From Cytophagales bacterium (GTDB lineage: Bacteria > Bacteroidota > Bacteroidia > Cytophagales > Spirosomataceae), in contig JABMMK010000110.1 of assembly GCA_013205605.1 (NCBI GenBank), forward strand, positions 1-5,972: 5,972 nucleotides of DNA, in the 5' to 3' direction. Shown piece by piece: positions 1-5,514 of the stretch; position 1 is the first letter of the stretch; each line of letters begins with the position of its first letter. The position numbers and the translations under genes were made by a program. The notes beneath the pieces are model-generated. The model made no database searches. It was not told the origin of the DNA and was given only the letters and a program-made list of their open reading frames with translations.

Positions 1-12
1 ATCACCAAATAA

Positions 13-906
13 TTAAGCTTTTTTTCTTGCCTTATAGCGATCATACAGCATTTGAAGAATTCCATCTTTCAATCCTAAATCGGGTACAAATATATTGGAA
101 CAACCTGCGCACTCCATGGCAGCCAAATAAATAGATGAGGCAGGAACAATGACATCCGCACGATCAGTATTGAGTCTTAATTTATGCACACGTTCTTCAA
201 AAGTAAAGGAACTTACATAGGCGGCAATTTTTTTAAGTTCGTCCATCGTCATGGTCTTCAATTCATTCACCTCACTAGACATATTGTACAATTTACTGAT
301 GTTTCCTCCCGTTCCTACGGCATAAATGGGACCATTCATAGTTACGATTTGCAAGGAAATCCACTGCTTCATTTTTTCCCAATCAGATTCTTTTTCCTTG
401 CCTTCCAAGAGACGGACAGAACCAATTTTAAAAGATTTAGAAGCCAATTTTTCTCGGTTACGGTAGATATTTAACTCAGTAGAACCGCCGCCTACGTCAA
501 TATGCAAGTAATTTTTCTGAGGATGCAACGATTGTACAACTACATCATTAATCAATTCGGCCTCTCGTGTCCCATCGATTACATTGATTTTCATCTCTAA
601 AATCTTATTGATTCTAGTGATTATTTCAGCCGCATTAACAGCCTCGCGCATGGCAGAAGTGGCACAAATGGAATAATCTTGTACTTCATGCAATTCCATT
701 AATAATTTATACGCCTGTAATAATTTCAAAATTCTCACTTCGGATTCAGGAGAAATAGCTCCGTCGATAAACACATCATGGCCTAAACGCAATGCAAACC
801 GAACATACTCGACGCGCTTAAAACTGATTACTCCTTCATCTTCCAATACACTTGATATTTGTAAACGAGCAGCATTAGAACCTATGTCAATCGCAGCAAA
901 CTTCAT
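13..906 (-). CDS. Short Ppx/GppA-family phosphatase (exopolyphosphatase or pppGpp phosphatase)
   Basis: This 297-residue protein belongs to the Ppx/GppA branch of the ASKHA superfamily, which hydrolyses polyphosphate and/or the gamma phosphate of pppGpp in the cytoplasm. The first phosphate-binding motif AIDIGSNAARL is at residues 5-15. A conserved ATSAMREA block follows at 82-89. The catalytic glutamate is probably E115, in DGTREAELI. The second phosphate loop IDVGGGSTEL is at 136-145, then GSVRLLEG (162-169) and VGTGGNISKL (197-206). The length corresponds to domains I and II only; E. coli Ppx is about 510 residues, so the C-terminal HD-like domains that help bind long polyphosphate are absent. 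Such short forms are common in many phyla and not a truncation here: the ATG at 904-906 gives the canonical N terminus and the end is a normal TAA. It lies 11 nt downstream of the HesB-like gene and is probably co-transcribed with it. No polyphosphate kinase gene is visible, so polyP versus pppGpp preference is undecided. Confidence 0.9.
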   Translation of the reverse strand: MKFAAIDIGSNAARLQISSVLEDEGVISFKRVEYVRFALRLGHDVFIDGAISPESEVRILKLLQAYKLLMELHEVQDYSICATSAMREAVNAAEIITRINKILEMKINVIDGTREAELINDVVVQSLHPQKNYLHIDVGGGSTELNIYRNREKLASKSFKIGSVRLLEGKEKESDWEKMKQWISLQIVTMNGPIYAVGTGGNISKLYNMSSEVNELKTMTMDELKKIAAYVSSFTFEERVHKLRLNTDRADVIVPASSIYLAAMECAGCSNIFVPDLGLKDGILQMLYDRYKARKKA

Positions 907-917
907 ATTAAATGTAT

Positions 918-1202
918 TTATGGTTTGTGTAAATAAAAGCCATTGGCCTGAGGCTCAAAACTGATAACCGTTCCTAAGACAAAAAGCAACTCCCGCTTAT
1001 CGATTAGTACCGGAATTTCGTCAATTAAATAGGCCTCGTCGTGATCCGTTTTTGAGTCAAATCCCAACACAAATGTCCCACCGCAGGCCCCTCCCCTCAT
1101 TCCAACTCGGACAAATGGCTCAGGCATTTTGTTCTCCCTAACCAAAGGCAACAAATTTAATAAAGCGGAATCGGTAAACTGAACTGGAGATTTATTTGAC
1201 AT
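918..1202 (-). CDS. HesB/IscA-like protein lacking the C-terminal cysteine pair
   Basis: This 94-residue protein has the length and fold signature of the HesB/IscA/ErpA A-type iron-sulfur carriers: an N-terminal 'FTDSALLNLLPLV' helix, the VRVGMRGGACGGTFVLGFD core at residues 31-49, a DEIPVLIDKRELLFVLGT segment at 61-78, and the final FEPQANGF at 82-89. Canonical A-type carriers ligate iron or a cluster through one cysteine in the core and two in a C-terminal CGCG motif. Here only C40 remains, and the chain ends in GFYLHKP where the CGCG tail should follow. I looked in the alternative frames past the stop and found no displaced tail, so this is a genuine sequence difference rather than a frameshift. 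Divergent cysteine-poor homologues are known in the family, but their role is unclear. It may bind a cluster differently or act as an accessory factor; I would not name it iscA or erpA. It is the first gene of an apparent unit with the Ppx/GppA phosphatase and is divergent from porX. Confidence 0.82.
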   Translation of the reverse strand: MSNKSPVQFTDSALLNLLPLVRENKMPEPFVRVGMRGGACGGTFVLGFDSKTDHDEAYLIDEIPVLIDKRELLFVLGTVISFEPQANGFYLHKP

Positions 1203-1222
1203 ACATTGCGTGATTCACTGCA

Positions 1223-1240
1223 TAAAATTAGCTAATTTTA
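1223..1240. promoter_or_regulatory. Perfect 18-bp palindrome, candidate operator
   Basis: TAAAATTAGCTAATTTTA is an uninterrupted inverted repeat with 9-nt half-sites. It lies in the divergent region, 20 nt upstream of the hesB-like start and 91 nt upstream of porX. The symmetry and position suit a dimeric regulator's binding site, most plausibly acting on the hesB-like/ppx unit. It is AT-rich, has no loop and no following T-run, so it is not a convincing terminator. The regulator is unknown, and chance in AT-rich intergenic DNA is a real alternative. Confidence 0.35.
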
Positions 1241-1331
1241 AATAGTAAATAATCCCATGCGCCTTAACAAAATTTAATTTAAGTCATTTACAATAAAAAG
1301 GCCTGAATTAAGTTAAAGAAAAAACGAATAT

Positions 1332-2897
1332 ATGATATACTCCATACTATGGGCAGATGATGAAATAGATTTATTAACGCCATACATTATTTTTCTTGAA
1401 AATAAGGGCTACCAAGTGAGTACCGTGAATTCAGGAGCTGATGCAATGGAGCTGGTAATCAAACAAAAATTTGACGTACTTTTTTTAGATGAAAATATGC
1501 CAGGGATGTCTGGCCTCGAAGTTTTAATTGCCATCAAACAAATCAGACCTAATCTTCCTGTCATCATGATTACCAAATCAGAAGAGGAGGAACTCATGGA
1601 GGATGCCATTGGATCAAAAATTGCCGATTATTTAATTAAGCCACTTAATCCCAACCAATTACTTCTTTCAGTGAAGCGGATTTTTGACAAAAAAAGGTTG
1701 CAGGAAGAGAAGACAAATTTGAGTTACCAACAAGAATTTCGAGCACTTTCCATGCAATACCAAGATAAACTCAATGCAGAGGAGTGGTCTGAAATTTACA
1801 AAAAACTATCCTATTGGGAATTAGAAATAGACAATACGGAAAACAAATCCATGGCTGAGGTTTTAAACAGTCAGAAGTCAGAAGCCAATGCTCATTTCAG
1901 CAAGTTTGTCGAGAAAAATTACGAAAATTGGCTCCAAAAGCCAGATTCAGACACTCCCATACTTTCTCACCTAATGATGAGAAAATATGCATTTCCTCTA
2001 ATCAATGACAAAAGTCCGCTATTTTTCATTTTAGTTGACAATCTTAGGTATGACCAATGGAAAATACTGGAAGTATTTATCCAAGATTATTTCCAAGTTG
2101 AGAGAGAAAATACCTATTATTCCATTTTACCTACCACGACCGCATTTGCCAGAAATTCAATTTTTGCGGGCATGATGCCCTCTGAGATTCACAAAAACTT
2201 TCCAGACAAATGGGTGCATGATTTAGGAGATTCAGATGATGATGAAGGATACAATCAATATGAGGAATTTTATCTCCAACAACAACTGAAGCGATTGAAA
2301 ATAGACGCTAAATCATCCTACCACAAAATCATTCATCAATATCAGGGAAAACAGCTAGTAGACAATTTCAACAAACTGCTGACCAACGATCTAAATGTCA
2401 TTGTTTACAACTTCGTGGACATGCTTTCTCATGCAAGGACCGACATGGCTATGATTAAGGAATTAGCACCTGATGAATCTGCTTACCGCTCTTTAACTGC
2501 TAGTTGGTTCCAACATTCCCCCTTATTTGATTTGTTAAAAAAGATCTCATCTAAAAAAGGACGAGTTATTATCACCACTGACCATGGAATGATACGGGTG
2601 CAAAATCCAATTAAAATTGTGGGGGATCGCAATACCAATACGAACTTAAGGTATAAGCAAGGGAAAAATTTAAATTGGGACAGCAACAGTAAAATGATGG
2701 TCTCAAGGAAGCCTGAACAATTATTTCTACCAAAGCCTAACATGTCGACCACCTATGTTTTTGCGAAGGAAGATTGCATTTTTGCTTATCCTAACAACTA
2801 CAATCATTTTGTTAATCATTACAAAAATACCTTCCAACATGGAGGGATTTCACTAGAGGAATGTATTATTCCGGTTGTGTATTTAACAGGGAAATAA
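1332..2897 (+). CDS. porX: PorX response regulator with PglZ/alkaline-phosphatase-superfamily effector domain
   Basis: PorX is the response regulator of the PorXY system, known from Porphyromonas and Flavobacterium to control type IX secretion and gliding genes. Its effector is a zinc-dependent phosphodiesterase-like domain rather than a DNA-binding domain. Residues 1-120 are the receiver: acidic pocket D9-D10-E11, phosphoacceptor D53 in LFLDENMPG, T81, and K103 in LIKPL. A helical linker covers about 120-210. The PglZ domain (about 215-521) keeps every expected metal or catalytic position: D236 in VDNLRYDQW, the T268-T270 cluster in LPTTTAFARN, D363 and H367 in FVDMLSHART, D417 and H418 in TTDHGM, and H503 in FQHGG. 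The conserved GDRNTNTNLRYKQG block is also present. The length of 521 residues is close to that of characterised PorX, so the protein looks complete and active. The ATG at 1332 gives the usual N terminus. The sensor PorY, SigP and type IX secretion genes are not in the window, consistent with porX usually being unlinked to them. Confidence 0.96.
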   Translation: MIYSILWADDEIDLLTPYIIFLENKGYQVSTVNSGADAMELVIKQKFDVLFLDENMPGMSGLEVLIAIKQIRPNLPVIMITKSEEEELMEDAIGSKIADYLIKPLNPNQLLLSVKRIFDKKRLQEEKTNLSYQQEFRALSMQYQDKLNAEEWSEIYKKLSYWELEIDNTENKSMAEVLNSQKSEANAHFSKFVEKNYENWLQKPDSDTPILSHLMMRKYAFPLINDKSPLFFILVDNLRYDQWKILEVFIQDYFQVERENTYYSILPTTTAFARNSIFAGMMPSEIHKNFPDKWVHDLGDSDDDEGYNQYEEFYLQQQLKRLKIDAKSSYHKIIHQYQGKQLVDNFNKLLTNDLNVIVYNFVDMLSHARTDMAMIKELAPDESAYRSLTASWFQHSPLFDLLKKISSKKGRVIITTDHGMIRVQNPIKIVGDRNTNTNLRYKQGKNLNWDSNSKMMVSRKPEQLFLPKPNMSTTYVFAKEDCIFAYPNNYNHFVNHYKNTFQHGGISLEECIIPVVYLTGK

Positions 2898-2898
2898 A

Positions 2899-3570
2899 TT
2901 AGATTGAGTCGATGGGAGAAATTTTACCTCCCTCGCACTGAAGAAATTGGCCTGGAACTTTGCGCATGGTGTTATAATCATGGCTTGCCATCAAAATGGT
3001 GGTTCCTTGTTTGTTCAATTCCTGAAACAATGACATGATCTCTAAGGAAACTTCAGGATCTAAATGGCCTGTCGGCTCATCGGCCAACAATAAAACAGGC
3101 TTATTCAAAATAGCTCTAGCAATACAAATGCGTTGCTGTTCCCCACCCGATAATTTATGAACTCTTTTATGCAAGGCACTTGACATACCCACTTGGCTCA
3201 AAACAGTCTCAATGCGAGCCGCATTTTCCACTTGATCATGATGTCCAGTTGCTTCCAAAACAAAAGATAAATTCATTTCCACATTGCGATCGGTCAGCAA
3301 TTGGAAATCTTGAAATACAAAACCTAATTTTCTGCGTAGAAAAGGGATTTCATTGGATTTAATATCGTTTAATGAATATCCAGCTACAGAAGCCTGACCA
3401 GAATCGATGGGCAATTCAGCAAAAATCGATTTAAAAAAAGTACTTTTCCCGCTGCCCGACTTCCCTATCAAATAAACAAAATCTCCTTGGTTTAATTCCA
3501 GAGAAACGTCCTGCAAAGTGGGAACCCCATCCTGAGAAACATGAACATTTTTAAAAGATAAAATGGACAT
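2899..3570 (-). CDS. ftsE: FtsE-like ABC transporter ATP-binding protein
   Basis: This 223-residue ABC ATPase has all catalytic motifs: Walker A GKSGSGKST at 36-44, Q-loop Q87 in FVFQDFQLL, signature LSGGEQQR at 140-147, Walker B LLLADE at 160-165 followed by PTGHLD, and the H-loop H197 in ASHD. The IPFLRRKLGFVFQDFQLLTD stretch is characteristic of FtsE, which pairs with the membrane protein FtsX at the inner membrane to regulate peptidoglycan hydrolases during cell division. No ftsX lies beside it; in Bacteroidota the two genes are commonly separated. The gene starts 9 nt after the transaldolase stop, so the two probably share a transcript. Its own stop is one nucleotide from that of convergent porX. 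The related MacB/LolD-type ATPases have similar motifs, so the FtsE name rests on overall resemblance and not on a partner gene. There is no sign of damage. Confidence 0.85.
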   Translation of the reverse strand: MSILSFKNVHVSQDGVPTLQDVSLELNQGDFVYLIGKSGSGKSTFFKSIFAELPIDSGQASVAGYSLNDIKSNEIPFLRRKLGFVFQDFQLLTDRNVEMNLSFVLEATGHHDQVENAARIETVLSQVGMSSALHKRVHKLSGGEQQRICIARAILNKPVLLLADEPTGHLDPEVSLEIMSLFQELNKQGTTILMASHDYNTMRKVPGQFLQCEGGKISPIDSI

Positions 3571-3579
3571 AAATATGAT

Positions 3580-4239
3580 CTATTTATTAGCCGACTTTGC
3601 ATGATCAGCTAAAAACGTAGCTAATCCACTATCGGTCAATGGATGTTTCAATAAGGCTAAAATAACTGAAAGAGGACCTGTCATTACATCTGAACCCGCT
3701 TCCGCACATTTAATGATGTGCATCGAATGACGCACAGAGGCTGCCAAAATTTGAGTGTCAAAATCATAATTATCATAAATTAACCGAATTTGCTCAATCA
3801 ATTCGATCCCGTCAAAAGATATATCATCTAATCGGCCAACAAAAGGAGATACATACGTTGCTCCTGCCTTTGCCGCTAATAAAGCCTGTCCCGCAGAGAA
3901 AACTAAGGTACAATTAGTCTTAATTCCACGCTCAGAAAAATATTTCAATGCCTTAATTCCTTCTTTAATCATCGGAATCTTAACGACAATTTTATCATCT
4001 AAATCTGCCAACTCCTCCCCTTCACGGATCATTTCTGCTAGATCAGTGGCAATCACTTCAGCCGAAACATCCCCATCTACAATATCACAAATAGCCTTGT
4101 AGTGTCTTAAAACATTATCTTTCCCACTGATACCTTCTTTGGCCATCAAAGATGGATTAGTCGTTACACCATCCAATATACCAAGGTCGTGAGCCTCCCT
4201 AATATCATTTAAATTAGCAGTGTCAATAAAGAACTTCAT
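3580..4239 (-). CDS. Small (FSA/TAL type) transaldolase
   Basis: The product is a 219-residue class I aldolase of the short transaldolase family, which moves a dihydroxyacetone unit from sedoheptulose-7-phosphate to glyceraldehyde-3-phosphate in the non-oxidative pentose phosphate pathway. The ATG at 4237-4239 gives the family's standard N terminus, MKFFIDTANL. The frame stays open to an ATG at 4311, but the extra 24 residues do not resemble the family. Visible residues include D6, N28 in GVTTNPSL, the Schiff-base lysine K87 in VVKIPM, and the NCTLVFSAGQALLAAKAGA block at 109-127, then SPFVGRLDD. Two positions separate transaldolases from fructose-6-phosphate aldolases: E61 (Gln59 in E. coli FsaA) and F133 (Tyr131 in FsaA). 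Both are of the transaldolase type, so I would not call it fsa. It is the first gene of a probable unit with ftsE; no functional link between the two is evident. Confidence 0.93.
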   Translation of the reverse strand: MKFFIDTANLNDIREAHDLGILDGVTTNPSLMAKEGISGKDNVLRHYKAICDIVDGDVSAEVIATDLAEMIREGEELADLDDKIVVKIPMIKEGIKALKYFSERGIKTNCTLVFSAGQALLAAKAGATYVSPFVGRLDDISFDGIELIEQIRLIYDNYDFDTQILAASVRHSMHIIKCAEAGSDVMTGPLSVILALLKHPLTDSGLATFLADHAKSANK

Positions 4240-4339
4240 ATAGCTTGGGTTAAAATAGACAAAAAAAATGGCAAATTCACCGCTCAACCAACCTACCCTT
4301 GCTTTGATCAAAATCTGGGGGATTCAGCGGGAGCTGGTA

Positions 4340-4355
4340 ATTTGCCGTTGCAAAT
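4340..4355. other. Small inverted repeat (6-bp stem, 4-nt loop)
   Basis: ATTTGC-CGTT-GCAAAT can form a perfect short hairpin. It overlaps the predicted -7 element and start point of the minus-strand promoter described for the transaldolase gene. It could be an operator half-site pair or a 5'-end hairpin. There is no adjacent T-run on either strand that would make it a terminator. A stem this short may be coincidental. Confidence 0.25.
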
Positions 4356-4381
4356 ATGGCATAAAACCTGCTTTTTTCAAA
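4351..4381 (-). promoter_or_regulatory. Candidate Bacteroidota-type promoter for the transaldolase-ftsE unit
   Basis: Read on the minus strand, TTTG (4381-4378) is followed by a 19-nt spacer and CATATTTG (4358-4351). This matches the primary sigma-factor consensus of Bacteroidota (TTTG near -33, TAnnTTTG near -7) with one mismatch in the six fixed positions of the -7 box. Transcription would start near 4344, giving a leader of about 105 nt to the transaldolase ATG at 4239. It is the best promoter match I found in the two intergenic regions, but it is from inspection only. Confidence 0.4.
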
Positions 4382-4424
4382 ATAATAATGGATAATTTGC
4401 ATTCTCATTAATACCTTTATAAAA

Positions 4425-4428
4425 AGGA
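4425..4428 (+). promoter_or_regulatory. Shine-Dalgarno-like site before the TPR lipoprotein gene
   Basis: AGGA within AAAAAGGATT lies 6 nt upstream of the ATG at 4435, a workable spacing. It supports this start codon, which also gives a proper lipoprotein signal peptide. Such sites are weak or absent before the other genes here, as is usual in Bacteroidota. Confidence 0.5.
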
Positions 4429-4434
4429 TTTCAT

Positions 4435-5148
4435 ATGCGCCTAGGCAATTATATTATTTTGTTCATCATTTCGAATATTCTATCCCTAGGATGTTCAAGT
4501 TCAGCAGAGTCATGGTTTGAAGAAGCGAAGGCTCGAATGAAAAAAGGGGATTTAATTACGGCCAGAGAAGCCATTGAAAAAGCGCTTGAAAAAAATCCAG
4601 GTTATTCAGAAGCCTATAATTTGAGAGGAGTAATCAATTTTCAAGAAAAAAAAATAGATGAAGCCATTCTTGATTATCAGAAATCGGTCGACTTAAAACC
4701 ATCGAATTACTTGGGCCAATTAAATTTAGCTGCCGCTTTTATGGAAAAAAATGCGTGGAAAGACGCAGTAAATCCGATCGAAAAAGCAATCAAAATTGCC
4801 CCTGATTCAAGTGCCGGATATTTACAAAGAGGAATTATTCGAGCTGCATTACATCAAATCGACCTTTCCAAAGAAGATTTCAAAACCAGCATTAAATTAA
4901 ACCCAAAAGAAATTAATGCCTTTTACAATCGAGGAAATCTCTATTTCCAAGAAGATAAATTAGATTCAGCCATTTTAGATTTTGAGCAAACAATTTCATT
5001 AAATTCGGAATATGGAAAGTCCTATTACGCTTTGGGACTTAGCTATTACAAAAAAAATGATTTCGAAAAATCGTGCTTAGCATTTAATCAAGCAAGTAAA
5101 TTAAATTATCCTGGTGCCAAAGATGCGCTAAAAAACCTATGTAAATAA
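4435..5148 (+). CDS. Lipoprotein with six tetratricopeptide repeats
   Basis: This 237-residue protein starts with a short lipoprotein signal: a hydrophobic stretch (residues 5-18) and SLGC with the acylated cysteine at C20, followed by SSS. The remainder is almost entirely six consecutive 34-residue TPR units in perfect register: about 24-57, 58-91, 92-125, 126-159, 160-193 and 194-227. Each shows the A/G-x3-F/Y and A-x3-Y/F-x2-A/S-I-x-L-x-P spacing. A final helix ends in LKNLCK. TPR arrays are protein-docking superhelices, so an envelope scaffolding or assembly role is likely, but nothing in the sequence names the partner. The lipobox has S-L-G rather than the commonest L-S/A-G before the cysteine, which is acceptable but slightly unusual. 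It opens a compact plus-strand unit, with only 8 nt to the next gene. Function unknown beyond the fold. Confidence 0.88.
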   Translation: MRLGNYIILFIISNILSLGCSSSAESWFEEAKARMKKGDLITAREAIEKALEKNPGYSEAYNLRGVINFQEKKIDEAILDYQKSVDLKPSNYLGQLNLAAAFMEKNAWKDAVNPIEKAIKIAPDSSAGYLQRGIIRAALHQIDLSKEDFKTSIKLNPKEINAFYNRGNLYFQEDKLDSAILDFEQTISLNSEYGKSYYALGLSYYKKNDFEKSCLAFNQASKLNYPGAKDALKNLCK

Positions 5149-5156
5149 AAATTAAG

Positions 5157-5513
5157 ATGAAAAAACTACAAACTTATTTAGGCGCAATCTTTGCCATCAT
5201 TTTCGTCTTTTTCTCATATTGGCAGTTAAATGATCCAGATCCTATCTTGTGGGTGCCGATTTATGGAGTGGCCACCTATGTTTCGATTCAAGCCTTTCGA
5301 CATAAAAGTAATTCAGAATTACTCATCGTATTATTTGTCTTATCGGCTACAGCCGGTTTACAAATATGGTCAGAAATGACAGCATGGGAAGGTTTTTTAA
5401 CCGATGGTCTTAGCATGAAAACAATGAACCAAGAATTGGCTCGTGAGGCTGTAGGCATTTGGATCGCCTCCTTCTCTTACGGTATTTATTATGTATTAAA
5501 CCTAAAAAAATAA
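5157..5513 (+). CDS. TMEM220-family four-helix membrane protein
   Basis: This 118-residue protein has four predicted membrane helices at about residues 6-22, 30-47, 54-71 and 98-116. Two short conserved features identify the transmembrane family 220: the QLNDPDP motif at 23-29, directly after the first helix and followed by W32 and Y36, and the RE pair at 96-97 just before the last helix. The family is found in bacteria and animals and has no established biochemical function. The loop between helices 3 and 4 (about 72-95) is the only sizeable non-membrane part. The ATG at 5157 lies 8 nt after the lipoprotein stop and its stop is one nucleotide before the next start, so it is very probably co-translated with both neighbours. 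It is complete. I assign family, not function. Confidence 0.82.
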   Translation: MKKLQTYLGAIFAIIFVFFSYWQLNDPDPILWVPIYGVATYVSIQAFRHKSNSELLIVLFVLSATAGLQIWSEMTAWEGFLTDGLSMKTMNQELAREAVGIWIASFSYGIYYVLNLKK

Positions 5514-5514
5514 G

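Noticed and set aside
184..474. Plus-strand open frame of 96 codons opposite the Ppx/GppA gene
   Set aside because: It lies wholly within a well-supported conserved gene on the other strand and its translation shows no recognisable domain; it is a coding shadow.
907..920. Frameshift as the cause of the missing CGCG tail in the HesB-like protein
   Set aside because: Reading the other frames around the stop codon and toward the ppx start gives no CGCG-like sequence, so the tail is absent rather than displaced.
1203..1331. Standard Bacteroidota promoters for porX or the hesB-like gene
   Set aside because: No TTTG occurs on the plus strand here. On the minus strand AAATTTTG (1275-1268) is a partial -7 box, but the nearest TTG (1293-1291) leaves only a 15-nt spacer, so I do not call a promoter.
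1409..1609. Minus-strand open frame of 66 codons inside porX
   Set aside because: It is antisense to the conserved receiver domain, and its low-complexity serine-rich start is a typical shadow.
2483..2752. Minus-strand open frame of 89 codons inside porX
   Set aside because: It is antisense to the catalytic PglZ region with no independent motif or start context.
3180..3362. Plus-strand open frame of 60 codons opposite ftsE
   Set aside because: It is antisense to the signature and Q-loop region of a conserved ATPase, with no family resemblance.
4240..4311. A 24-residue N-terminal extension of the transaldolase from the ATG at 4311
   Set aside because: The family begins with MKFFIDTA, which the ATG at 4239 supplies; the extension is hydrophobic and unlike any transaldolase N terminus.
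4412..4419. TACCTTTA as a -7 element for the TPR lipoprotein gene
   Set aside because: It matches five of six fixed positions, but no TTTG lies at a proper distance upstream and the start point would leave a leader of under 10 nt.
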